Below are positions 33,746-45,919 of a stretch of DNA of 64,000 nucleotides, one piece after another. Each line of letters opens with the position of its first letter. The first letter of the stretch is position 1. This stretch comes from Helochares maculicollis. Its lineage: Eukaryota > Arthropoda > Insecta > Coleoptera > Hydrophilidae. The stretch spans positions 1 through 64,000 of the forward strand of contig JAWQRO010000051.1 of NCBI GenBank assembly GCA_033557835.1, read 5' to 3'. The position numbers and the translations under genes are program-made. Below the pieces are notes generated by a model. It was not told the DNA's origin. It did no database searches and saw only the letters and a list, made by a program, of their open reading frames with translations.

Positions 33746-36700
33746 CTGTATTACAAGATATTTTTCGCGATAAACGTTACGATATCGCTTAGAAACTCTA
33801 AACAACTAAGTTTTATCAAGTGAATTTTTATTATTATCAAATGTAAATATATTATTAAATTGATTACTACATGTTCTGCAAAAGTAATAAAAAGTTCTTT
33901 TGAAAAAAGATGTTTTATTGTCATTTTAAATTGCTTTTACTATTGTACTGTCTGCTAATACCTGTAAAATAGAGAGCTAAGGTAAATTTTTTGAGTTTGA
34001 ATAAAAGTAGCTAAAATGAAAAAGCCTAAATCCGATGTTATCTCCGCCGTCTTTTGAATAGCAAGATGCTGTTTTATAAATAATCGAATTGGGGGAGGTA
34101 CTTTTCATATTGAAGAAAATCAATATTTGAAAGTAATAGACTGTAATAGGTGCTTCTATAAAGCAAATCATGTTTTCTTTGCAATTTTTGCATGAGTACC
34201 TTATTAAATTTAGATGTTTATAAAGTAAGTTTCGAATAATTTACGCTGAAGTAATCAATAACGATTTCAATTAGTCAAAACGAGGCGTCTCTCCATTTTA
34301 CAAATCAAATTATCTTTAAAACACAAAACTTGACGGTCTTTCCTACATTTCCTTCATCCGAGTTAATCCTAATATCATCAATAAAACGAATTGCAAACCA
34401 TAACGATACCGAAGTGATAAGGTTAGAGATAATTGGATACTGGCTCTCTTCCCAATGTGTTGATGCCCCATAATCCTAGTAAGTATAATGGCAACGTCCG
34501 CACACTTAGTTCGTCTCATCCGGATAGCGTAAGCTCGTAATGTAATTTGCTACCAGCTCGGATGTACAATTATAAATTCCATTGCAATTGAATTTCCTTG
34601 TAACGCGAGACGCCCATCACAACGCCAGCGCACCCTCCCTTGCAGCCCCCGTCGGCACAGCCCTTCGCTCTTTTACACCCGCGAATATATTCTTCGCCCT
34701 TCTTCGTCACCATCCGACAAAATTTTACCGATACAATGTGTATAAAAAGTGCCATAAAGTGAAATTTTTAATACAGTTTCTAGTATAAGGCGCTACAACA
34801 TTTAATCGATACGATATCTTAAACCACAGAAAGATATGTACTCTTACGTATGGATACTAAGTATTAGGCAAAATGGTTTTTACAACGGTTTCATCAAGTT
34901 CAAATGCCCACATTTTCGTTAAAATACCCAAACTGATCCTGCTAATATCATCAGTGCTAATAAATTATTGTTTCGGCGATTTATTATTAAAATGGCGGCT
35001 TATGTAGCTTATGTTAAGTAAAATGTATGCTTAATTTCCTAAAAAATCACCCTCTTGACGTTAGATTTCTAATTAAAAATCTCGGAGAATTTGTTAAGCA
35101 CGAACAATTAGATGTGTATTTATTACAACCACGTACAGACACGTGAGTAATTAACATATATTTATATTTAGGAAAAGGTAGGTGATGCTAACTAAGAGGA
35201 AGAAAGATAATTTTGTCAACTTTAATAGTCACAACATTTTTATTCCCCTCCGGCAATATATATCCATAAACGTCAGTTTGACACCTGATATCTCCATATA
35301 CATTTAGACATCACGCCAACACTAAGTCAAAGAAGCGAGAAGCAGCTCTGGGCTTAAAAAACTGAAAAAATTCAAAGAATTCCTACAAATCAGGGGTTAA
35401 TGCCACATAAAATATCAACGCTTTAAACGGGGGAACACCTTGAATTAGATAATTTTCTCGTCCTTGTCTTGTTTAATTTTAGTTTTCTATCTCCTCAGCA
35501 TATACTCCAATGAGATATTATTAAATCTCTCGTAGGTAATTTCACATGCAGCATTTATAATGTAGGACTCAATTTTCTCATACACGAAACTAATTATATA
35601 TGCTGGACGCAAAAGCTCCCCTACGTGCCACAAATCTTTCTCCCTCATTTTCATTTCTAGCAAATTAACTAGCATTCAATAGAAAAAGTGGCCAACGTCT
35701 TGAATGAATTGAGTAAAAAAGAGCAACAGCCCCTCCTATACAAATCTCGGACAATAAAGAACAAGCATTATGTGGTGTGTGTGCGTGTGTAGTATTTTTG
35801 AAAGCGATTTTTAATAAACACACGCAGTGGACAAGCGAATGATTGTGGACGGGTCTGGAGAACGGAAACGGTTGTCAGGGAGATCCCGGCGATCGTTTGA
35901 AATTGTCAATCACTTAGCTGTCTGTCAGGGAAATGTTGAGATTTCTGGCCTGTTGCACGTCTATCCCCTGTCGTTCTGTTCCCGCATTGGAGCATATGCT
36001 ACACAAATTTGTTTATTTTAATTTTTGAGAGTCGAACTGCAATAGGCATACTAATACATAACGGTCATATGAAGTTACTATTTCATTGTTGGTGAAGAAT
36101 TACAAATCGACCATTGAATAGTCAACTTTTTTACTCAAAAATTTTAAGGAAACGTTTGCAAGCTATGATTATAATCTAGCTATTTTCGAATGTACAAAAT
36201 AATGTCGCCCTGCCTACGCAAACTTTACTAGCGGTTTTATATCTATACTTATAACACAACACTGATAGAGGTCTATTATTATATAGATCTTTTTGTAATC
36301 AACACTATACATCGTCACAAACAATGAATTTTACTTTTTTGATATGCCATCAACTAATCATCACAACTATAACTTTTATGAATGTGCTATATTTAGGTGT
36401 TTACTTAATACTGTTCGTTATAACAAGGTAGGCGATTTAGAAAACAGGCAAGAAAAATAAACGAAATAAAAGGAAGTGCAAATTTATAAAATAAAGCATT
36501 GGAACGGGAAAGGCGAGTTTTATACCTAAGAGAAAAACTGCCACGCAAAAATAAACAAAGTAAGTGTTACTTAGATGTAGGGAGGGCGTAGAATTATAAA
36601 CAAAGTCGTGAAGCCGCAAAATCCCCTTCAACTAAATATAGAGGGATAAAATGCCAGACCATTATAAGGTTTGTATATGCCTCCCCATTTCTCTTTAAAA

Positions 36701-36908
36701 CAATACATCAAATTTCCAACTGACTAATTAGCGGAATATGTACAAATAAGTTTTCTTGTAATTAGCATCCATCTTTTTTCGAAAGGAGCAGTACTAAATG
36801 TGCACTAAACAGTTAAATAATTAATGTTCAAAATTAATTTGTTTTGTTACTAATACTTTAGAAACAAATTAATATTATTTTCAGTATATTGTTGTGTTAT
36901 TCAATATA
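33746..36908. other. Intergenic, two GC-elevated blocks
   Basis: A compact GC-rich and CpG-rich block at about 34,490-34,760 resembles a promoter or untranslated exon, but no coding family is recognised on either strand. A second block lies at about 35,820-36,010, preceded by a short GT microsatellite at 35,776-35,791. The remainder is AT-rich and empty. Confidence 0.35.
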
Positions 36909-38119
36909 CAGGGTGTTGCAGAATTAATTTACAATGCTCAACCCACATGTTAAGAACGCCATTGTGACCACGACCTAGTATTTTCTAAGTATAAATAAAA
37001 ATGTTGATAATTTGGCTAGTTTGGGACTCCTGCCATAATTGAAATGATGTTGGGTTAAAGAATATTATGGAGACACAACGGCACCGTTATTGCGGTAAAA
37101 ATAACGGCATCACAATCAAACATGTCGTTAGATCCTTCACAACCACGAGATTAATTTTTTTCATAAACGCAAAATCGTTCTTATCAAAGAGAAATAGAAA
37201 AAGAACATAAACAGTCATTGAAGTTGAATTTTATAGCTCCGCGTTTTTTCGAATCGTTTAAAACAGAAAGTGACCACGAAAAAAGGTCACTATGTATTAC
37301 TATCTTCCGCCGCAAAAAAGACGATTACATCATACGTCGCAAACTACGTCACCTTTATCTCTATAAAAATACCGGCATCACAATCAAAACAAAGCGTCAG
37401 ATTCGTCATAATCACGAGATAAAATTATTTCACGAACACAAAACTGGAGATTGAAGAATATCGCTTTATACTACTGCCCACAAGAAGGGTAGTTACATCA
37501 TACATCGCAAACTAAACAATATCTTCATTGTCGACATTCTTTATCGTTAAAATTCGATGGCTACTTAAATACGATGGACTACAGTTAATTTCTATCACAC
37601 AATAATAGTACAAATTCATGTTATTGCGACTACAGTAAAACATGCACCGCTTGTCTTGCGTCTGTGGTTGTAAATTTTTTGCTCTTTACGTTTTTTGATG
37701 AGCATCCGCTTTCATTTTTATCACCTTGTTTACAAATGATGGTTTTTCTTGTTCGTGCTTATTAAGTTCAGATAATTTGAGTATATGTATATATGTCTTT
37801 CTTTGAATACGGCATAAAGAAAAGTTTAGCTAACTTATGTAATAGTAAATGTTTATTAATTAATTAATTTATTGTGCTGTTAACTTTTTCGCTCGTGTTT
37901 ATTGCTTTCCAACGAAGGATTTTTTATTATTATTTCGTCAGCTTCGAGTCCAGATGCTTTAGGCGTAACCAAGAAGATGATTCTTTAAAATACCGATAAA
38001 CATGTAATTAATATATCGGTTACTAATTATGCCCCAAAATGCAAACAAAAACCTATCGCTTATTATTTCTTATATCTACCACTCCTTTAAGTTTTGTAAC
38101 TTAATTTAGAAACAGGCTG
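36909..38119 (-). mobile_element. Full-length R1-family TIR DNA element with TA target duplication
   Basis: Flanked by TA at 36,907-36,908 and 38,120-38,121. Imperfect inverted repeats: the left end reads CAGGGTGTTGCAGAATTAAT and the right end, reverse-complemented, CAGCCTGTTTCTAAATTAAG, continuing with TTACAA. The body is the reverse complement of the copy at 617-1,962. Inside are two tandem units of about 170 bp, recognised by ATTACATCATACGTCGCAAACTA at about 37,323 and TTACATCATACATCGCAAACTA at about 37,494. A further diverged CGGCATCACAATCAAA unit lies near 37,102. There is no transposase, so it would be non-autonomous. TA sites suggest a Tc1/mariner-superfamily helper, but this is inference. 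Confidence 0.8.
37102..37520. repeat. Internal tandem units (about 170 bp) of element R1
   Basis: Two adjacent units start near 37,298 (TATTACTATCTTCCGCCG) and 37,468 (TATACTACTGCCCACAAG) and share the TTACATCATACRTCGCAAAC core. The CGGCATCACAATCAAA motif appears at 37,102 and 37,373. Such internal arrays are common in non-autonomous elements and explain length differences between copies. Confidence 0.6.
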
Positions 38120-38264
38120 TACTTGTACTCTTTCATTTTGACTGCATAATGTGCCCTATACTTATATTAGTGTTTGTTAAGTGAAATTGTGTTCAAAAGG
38201 AATAAAACTCAAGATGGTAAAAACCATTCATATGCAATTTTCAAACTAATATAAATCTATAAAC

Positions 38265-38800
38265 AGTGACTGACTGATTGATTGACTCATCAACGCCCAG
38301 CCTAAGCCACTAAACCAAAGATAGTGAAATTTCTTGGACACTTTGCTTTTATGGTGGAGGCAACGACTAAGGAAGGAATTTCTAAAACTCCGTTTCTAAG
38401 GGAGTCAAAATAGGGGTTGAATGGGCTTATAACGAGTCTAATATCCCAAAAACTAAAAATGCTGCACACATGAAAATTATACTTGTAGAATTTTCCTTCA
38501 AAATCAAAAGATCTCTATTTAGCGGGTTTTAAAACTTTTCGTTCAATATTAAGAAATCCATGTTTAGTCGTTTTTAAAAATTTAAATTTTCGAAAGGGTA
38601 GATGGAAGGTTAAAAGTTTTTCTGTTCTGCAGACACATATATCTCAAAAACCAATAACGCTAGCGATGAGAACTCAATTATGTTTGTACTCATATCATAG
38701 CTGAAAAATACGTGGTACCCCGTTTTACAAAAACTCGCCTCGTAATGGTGCGAAGGGTGGCTTAACAGAGGTATCAGTATGCTAAACACCGTTCATGTTA
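38265..38800 (+). repeat. Unclassified repeat-like segment beginning with a GACTGACTGATTGATTGACT run
   Basis: It starts with a TGACTGACTGATTGATTGACTC run followed by CATCAACGCCCAGCC and a long block with paired AACTCCGTTTCTAAGGGAGT-type text. From general memory similar openings occur in dispersed arthropod repeats, but I cannot confirm that here. There is no second copy in the window and no terminal structure. Boundaries are approximate. Confidence 0.35.
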
Positions 38801-38904
38801 CAGATTAGAAAACTGAGATTAAGACTCTTTGTTAAAATTTAAAAAAGTAGGTGTTTAACCGTTTTTTAGGAATTAAATTATACAAGTGATGATTGAGTGA
38901 TAAT

Positions 38905-39890
38905 TGATTTTTTTACATTTCCGTATTACTATACGTAAAGGCAAGGTACTGGAATCATGAAAAAATTCGACCTCGAGATTTTGACGGATTTCCTCGTTTT
39001 GAGTGCCTCTGAATCCATTTTGACCATTTTTGTCATGTTTTCTGGGTGCGTGTCTGTCTGTATGTAAGCACGATAGCGGTAAGACCGTTTGAGGTGAAGC
39101 ATTGAAATTTAGCATTTAGCTATTATCGCAAAAGTTTAAATCCGTTGCAACTTTTGAGACATGTAGGACCATCGAAAGGACTTGTTTACCTACACAGTAA
39201 AATAGTCTTTAAAACTAAGCTATCGGATTGAAATATTGTGCATATCTTAAATATCCAAACAAACTGTCAGATACAAGTTTTCAACATGATCGGAGCATTA
39301 CAAGTGTTATTTTTATAATTTTGAAAATTCCAATTTTAGTAGGCCTTGAAGTAGAAAATTGTTACAAAAATAGTAAACTGTAAATATAACATAAACAAAT
39401 AGTTCCGTGTAAATTTGAAGACTGGAAGTGGAACTTTACCGGCATAAACTCGATTTTTTATCATGAATATATATTGTAAAATTAGGCCCTTATTTTAAAT
39501 TGGAGCCTTCGCTAAAGGTGCTTACAAATATTCCGACTAGTTAAGTTTTTAAATGCAAGGTTTTGCACATTACATTTAGTAATATTAAAAATATGTCACT
39601 TATATATCTGTACTGGAAAAGAATAGAATATTACTTTTGAACATATTAATACGATGAAAATAGGCATTGGCGCCTATGTAAATTATGAAAATTGACACCT
39701 TTGCTTTTATTTTTGAAGCGCGTGTATGTGTTTCTAATGTTGTTATTAGTAATGGCAGGTACTTTCATGCAGTATTTATACAGGAATGTTGAGTGGAGAA
39801 ACTCCAGATTTTTTATAAAAGTGACTGTAACTTATAAGCCGCTGATTGTAGAAACGAGAAATTTTATATGCCACGTTAAAAATAACCAGG
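38905..39890 (+). repeat. Interspersed repeat family R2, long copy
   Basis: Collinear with 24,030-24,995. It shares GGAATCATGAAAAAATTCGA, CCTCGAGATTTTGACGGATT, AGCACGATAGCGGTAAGACC and GTAGGACCATCGAAAGG. The right part holds GCAGGTACTTTCATGCAGTA and GGAATGTTGAGTGGAGAAAC, the latter shared with the copy at 51,000 and the fragment at 56,590. No coding frame is conserved across copies. Confidence 0.75.
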
Positions 39891-41380
39891 CATGTAATGG
39901 TTCATAGAATTTACCTACTTTTTACCCCTCATCAATTTAAGGGGATAAAAACATAAGAAGGTTTATAAAACTTAAGATTAATAATGAAGTGTTACATTTA
40001 TAATAATTTAAGTTCAATCCAAATGCGGTGTTGTCTCACATCTGCCACTATATTTGTCAGTTTATTAACAAATTAATTTTGTTTATCAAATTGTGAAAAT
40101 AACAGAATCTTCCATACCATGAATGTGAGTGCATTTAAAGTAAGCAAACATCTTTAATTGGCGTATTTTGTTCATCACGATAGGTAATATCACAAAAAGA
40201 CTTCGCAAATACTCATTAGACGATACGACCAAATTTAAGGATATATTTTTCTATACAATGAGAGCACAAGCTCTCAATGTCTTTTACCTTAAGCTACGTG
40301 AGTGTTCAATTCATCAGATCACGTAATAAACACCACCTATAGAAGAATTATTTTCTCTAAGAGATTGCATAGCTAACCTAGCCATAAAATATTTTGTTTT
40401 CACTTAAAAGGCCCATTGTTTACGTCTTATATCAATCTATTACGATTTGGTAATTCAATACCTGAAGAGTTACCACGTGTAATTTCTCTGCTAAATAGAG
40501 TATCTTTTATGAGCGTTTTTTTCTCATTCCTTGTTTGCCGTAACATGGACAAAAATAGAAGTCTACAAAGTATAAAGAGGGAATTAACAAGCGCTCCCAA
40601 AAGTATCATGTAACTAGAGATGAGCGAGGCCCATTGACAAAAATTTACTACATGCTGATGATGACACATTTTGTGAAGAACACGCGACAGGTTTAATGTT
40701 TTATACATGTGTGTTCCAATGTCTTTCCTACGTGTGTGTATACCACCGTAGATATGAATGTGAAAGCACCTCTTTTTTATTTAATTATTGTAATACTCGA
40801 ATATCACGCTTATAGCCCATCCATGGTTGGATGAATACAGGTTATCTGTGATGCAGGGCTCACCAAATTCGAATGTAGCTTTCGATTTAACCGTGGAAAT
40901 CACAGATTTGAACACCAGAAGTCTTATAAAAATTTGCTCGTGTATGCTGGTGGTTCTTGTATCACATCAATCAATGAAACGACACAAATCTTGGCATATG
41001 ATGTAATAATTCCTGGATACGATATGCGCTCAAGCCAACTTGAAAAGATTTTCTTGTTTCACATCAACACGATATGTAAGTTCTTGGGCGATAAAAGTGG
41101 CTGAATAAAAAGCATACGCAGCAAAAGTAAAGCTGATGTGCCCGATAAAAGGATGTCGCTCTTAGCAAGTGCAAGCAACTAGCTTACTATATGCCGATAA
41201 AACTGCATTATTTCAGTATGTGTTTATTATAATGGTTACATCGCGTGTTTTGTTACATGATTCAAGGTTATGCTTGCACGGCCTATTTTGCTGTTCTACA
41301 TAGCTTTGCACTTTTTTCCCTGTGTTTTGCTAATCTACTTTATTATAACGTAGGAACATGTATGCACTATATATAATCCT
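39891..41380. other. Intergenic, nothing assigned
   Basis: A small perfect palindrome TGAGAGCACAAGCTCTCA lies at about 40,259-40,276. The block at about 40,800-41,180 is slightly richer in GC but has no recognised content. Confidence 0.4.
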
Positions 41381-41389
41381 TATAGCGAA

Positions 41390-42000
41390 TAGTCCAGACG
41401 AGTTGCAAAATCTAGTTGACGAATTATATGTTGCCTGTAGGCAAGTTGTCTTACAACTAAATCATTGAGATACAAAAGTGAGGCATTAGTGGGCGAATAT
41501 GTCTACTTAGGCCAATCAGTCCAAGTTTTAGAATCACTGCTCCCAAAAATAAACGGAAGATAGAAACTGACTTGAAGAGCATTCGGGAGGAATTAGATAA
41601 TATTAAAATCCAGAATGCCTCTCTAAAACGCAAAGCTTTTGATCAGTACATCTTACCTGTATTAACATATGGCTGTTAGATATTAATTCTAAGTGCATCT
41701 TTGACACAGAAGCTTATAATTGCCGAAAGAGCTATGGAAAGCAGCATGTTGGAAATATCAAAGCGGGACAAGAAAAGAAATTACTAAATAAGAGAAAGAA
41801 CTGAAGTGACTGATATCATTAGACGAATAAAGTCACTAAAATGACAGTGGACTGGACACATCGCAAGCAAAATTGCTAATACAAGAAGATTAATCGAATG
41901 GTATCCAAGAGACGCAAAACGACCAACTAAGGAAACGTTGTAATGACAGCAATACCAGTAAGTCCTTTCTGAAGGTAATAAGACCTAAGGTATAAAAAAG
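41390..42000 (+). pseudogene. LINE reverse-transcriptase C-terminal fragment (RTE-like)
   Basis: Successive plus-strand frames give EYVYLGQSVQ near 41,497, LPVLTYGC near 41,655, then QKLIIAERAMESSMLEISKR near 41,710-41,770. Following motifs are VTDIIRRIKSLK, QWTGHIASKI and RLIEWYPRDAKRPT near 41,809-41,930. This is the characteristic C-terminal part of RTE-type non-LTR retrotransposon proteins. Stops (for example the TAG near 41,678 and the TGA near 41,842) and frameshifts show decay. The 5' part and the terminal repeat are absent. Confidence 0.8.
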
Positions 42001-45000
42001 AGGACATCTGTGCAACACCGCATAAAATAAAATAGTAAAATTAATAGGTTCCGCCCTGCAATATGGATCAAAATAGCTGCACATAATGATGATATAAAAT
42101 CCTACTAATTTACACTAACTCTGGTTGCTACTTAACACAAAATCAAACGAATTTCCAAAGCTCCCAGAATAATATTTCATACTTTACCACTTTTCATACT
42201 AATATTGCATCTTTACATACATAGTTGCCAAAGAAAAAATAAACGTAATATTTTCATATTTAATTCAATAGTGAACAACCAGGTTTAGACAAAATGGAAT
42301 AAAGTTGTTTCAGTTAAAATAGGGTAGTTAGTATAATTTAGGTTTTACTGTAAATAAAACTCCGGTATTGTTTTTTTTATTTTTAAATGAAGCTAAATTC
42401 AATTCTTGACACATTTGGCTTTTTCTATTTTTTGTAAAGTTGATAATAATGAATCAGTTTTCTGCTACTTCTCTTACGGCTTTACTTTAAAAAGCCTAGT
42501 TATCATATTTTAAATTATTGTATAATTTATGCTATTACATATCTGAAATTATGTTTTCGTTGCAGAATATGCTTTTTAGCGAGCAAATACATGACAAATC
42601 TCTTTAATTTACATGCTTAAACATTAAACTTACACGGAAGTACGCTGGTTTTAACAGATTGAAATCTATCGGTTTTTATACATATTTTAGACTATACGAA
42701 ATTTTCTGATATTACGTATTCAAGAGGACAAATCTAGGTTGCTTCTTATTTAGCTAGCCTAGCTAGCTAACCAGCAGATTGATTATGGTTTTTCTGAGTA
42801 GAGTATCATTGCATTTGCTTTTTACTGCATTGTATACTCTCAGTTTCAAAAGACACCAATTTAAGCTGGTATTCCGGAATCAATTTTACAATATTTAAAA
42901 TGATGCGATATAAAACTGTTGCTGGTATTAATTTTTAAAGAGATTATACAAGCAGTGGTAAAAATAATATAAATGCTGTAAAAGGCACTTGTTAAATACT
43001 ATATTTCCTTTAAAGTTAATAGTTAAAATATATTTGAAGGTATTTGGCATTATTCAAAATTTCACAACAAATGAAAGACATAAGCCACGATCAACGTGAA
43101 AAATGAAAACAGCCTAAATAAATCTAAAAAAAATACGAAAAACTGAAGAACAAGAGCTAATTGCCGGAATAAATTAAAAAATCAAAAAGGAAATTGGGAA
43201 AGTCAATTAACATTTTTACAAACAATCAATAACAAGAGAATTATATCAAATGGTGTCGAATTTTCAAAGAAGATCTGTCTAGAAATTAGCAAAGATCATC
43301 GATTAAAAAAATCGAGATATATTCTACAAAAAAATTATAAAAATAATATCCACCCTCATAAAGAAGGTACCGAGGCTATGAAAAATTTCAAATTAACAAC
43401 AATATATGCTGAAAATCTAACTAACAGAAACATGGTACATATCATTATCATTATCGCACAAATGGACAAAGGACAAAACCCTTTTACAACAGAACTTATA
43501 GAAAAAGCAGAAAAACAATTAATTCTATGTATAAAAAACGATCAAGTCCCACCAAAGGAATTAAAACGGATAACAACCCTCTAATATAAAAATGATAGAA
43601 AAATTTAAAATTGAAGATACCAAAACACTCTTATAACAAAATAAATGTAATCAACTACGAATTTATTTTCAAACAATAATTCAAACTTAAAATAGATCGT
43701 TTTGATCTATTATAAGCAGGGTTAAAGTTCTTGCACAGAAATTACTAAATTACTAAAATTCCAATCAGAAATAGTTTTCAAGATTATAAACTAAAAAAAT
43801 CACTTAATAATAAAGTCATTGGATTTCCGTAAATGTCAGGTCGCTCTTTATCAACATTTCTATTAATAGGCGCAACTAAAAAATATTGGGTCAAAGTTAA
43901 GTAAAGAAGTAAAGAAATGTACATATTGCATGTTTGAAAACATACTACCAGTATACTTTTGAATATCTTAATTATATGCAACAATATGTGTTTTTGTACA
44001 TAGCAAAAACCTTATTACTATACTTTCGCTATTTGATCTGAAATGCCCTTATTTCACTTTGTATAATACAAGCTAAGTCTAAACTAGTTTATTAAAGAAT
44101 TATTCACAATTGAAAAGGATGTTCGACACTTGCAGCAATGTTATTTTACTTATATAAATATGTTGCAAACATTTTTAGTTACTGTTTTTGGAAAGTCTGT
44201 TCATAGAGATGCAATATAAAGGCAGGAAAATGAGATATGATAAAGAAAACTATAGAAATTCATTTGGTTTTGTGTTTTAAGTACCGCCGAGAAATTTGTA
44301 AAACAACAGAGCTAAAAAGCCTGACGTGATATGTGTCGAATTTCATATTTAGAATCAGAAATTTACATAATTTGGGCATGCTTTGTTGATTCATTTTAGT
44401 TTTTCAGCCCTTTGTAACTAAAAAAGCAATGCAAGATTCGTTTTTGTTGTAATAAATTGTTGTAAGTAAACCTACATAGTGTCAAAATATATAGTTTTTC
44501 TGGCAAAATGTCATACTTTATATCAAACGTATCAATACATTTTGCCGGCCAATCATTATTTATGTGTTCTTTTCTGCAGCCATCTTTAAACATTCATTTC
44601 GTGGTACTCGAATCGAATACAATTTTGTATAGATTATGGAAATAAATAAATAGCAGATATTTAAGAGAATCTGCGTATTCGGAGTTCATTTTGTTAATTC
44701 ATAACAATTTTTCTGGTCTTTAGCTATATGTAAAAAATTAGCCAGTAGTTATTTCCACTGTAATTAATGTATAGTTGTAGTAAATAGACATACATAATAA
44801 TAAAATATATGATATTTCTAGGTAAAATACATCTCACTTTTTACTTTCGGTCATGTACCTTCACCAATTATACAGGTTGGGGAGATATAATTTCAACTTT
44901 TGTTGCAGCCTTCCGCAAACATTAGTCTCGTATTTGCGGAATTCAATTACATGCGGATATAGCGGTTTGAGTCCATGTTTGTATTTTAATCAAAATCAAA

Positions 45001-45660
45001 ACCTGAAAAGAGCTAGTAAACCTCAAAATAGCAGGTATTCAAAGGAATCGCGTTTGGACTTTATATGTGTGCTTAATATGGCTATTATATTATATCTGCA
45101 AACGTTTCAAAATCACCCTTACAATGACTAAATGCATATTCCTTTAGTTTTAATTTTTGGTGTGGAAGCAAATGGAAATCAATTAACCAAAGAGAACATA
45201 GGGGATAATCTACTAATTAGTTGCTGAAAATTTTATAATAGAAATTTTATATAGATCCTTTATTTTATTATTTCCCAAAAATGTTATTTCTTGTTCTATT
45301 TTTATGTCCCAGTTTATTTATAAGCTATTCAACCATTCAGTATTGTTCTAGCTAGTGAATCGTAGTGACCCAATCGTAGAATGGGGCACATGTTAGCTAC
45401 CGTTATTTTAATATTTAAGTTTTTTCCACTCCACACATTTTACTTTAATACCTTTTTAGTTCAAAAATAGGAGTAGTACTAATAAGGTGTACGACCAGTA
45501 ATTTTTGATTTAATTTTATTATTCTTAGGATAAGCTATTTTGATTCGCCAGCAAGCATGGGGCAGCCAAACGAGAAGTGGTTTAAGTCACCAAATATGCC
45601 ACATTGACAAAGATATGTTGAAAGTGATTGTCCTTAAGACATGGCTCGATTTTTACTGTT
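42001..45660. other. Intergenic; A-rich plus strand at 43,050-43,640
   Basis: The plus strand of 43,050-43,640 is strikingly A-rich, as in coding strands of many retroelements, and holds a 68-codon frame (43,378-43,584). It has no recognised RT, gag or integrase motif. A palindromic TAGCTAGCCTAGCTAGCTA run lies at about 42,752-42,770. No other feature is supported. Confidence 0.35.
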
Positions 45661-45679
45661 CCTTTTAATTCCCAAAACT

Positions 45680-45910
45680 GTGGTTAGTTCTACAAAAAAA
45701 TGAATTCCATTCGCTGCGCCCACTTTGAAGTATTGTTGTCAATTTACCAGGTTTCCATTTTGCATCATTAATAGTTTTACTTATACTCTTTTTTGCCCAT
45801 TCGTCAGTTTTTTCATTGCCCTCTGAGTGACTCGGTACCCAAAGAAATGTTGTAGTTCTTCTATTTTTTAAATAGCCGTAATATAATAAAAATGTAATTA
45901 AAGTTTTAAA
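45680..45910 (-). pseudogene. RNase H fragment of a non-LTR retrotransposon
   Basis: The minus-strand frame 45,665-45,919 encodes TTTFLWVPSHSEGNEKTDEWAKK. This is the signature HxxxxGNExAD-like motif of RNase H domains in Jockey/I/R1-type LINEs (FLWVPSHSGIxGNExADxxA). Three residues of the usual spacing between Ser-His-Ser and Gly-Asn-Glu are missing. Surrounding LINE sequence is not recognisable. It is short and isolated, hence a relic. Confidence 0.8.
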
Positions 45911-45919
45911 TTTAAGCAT

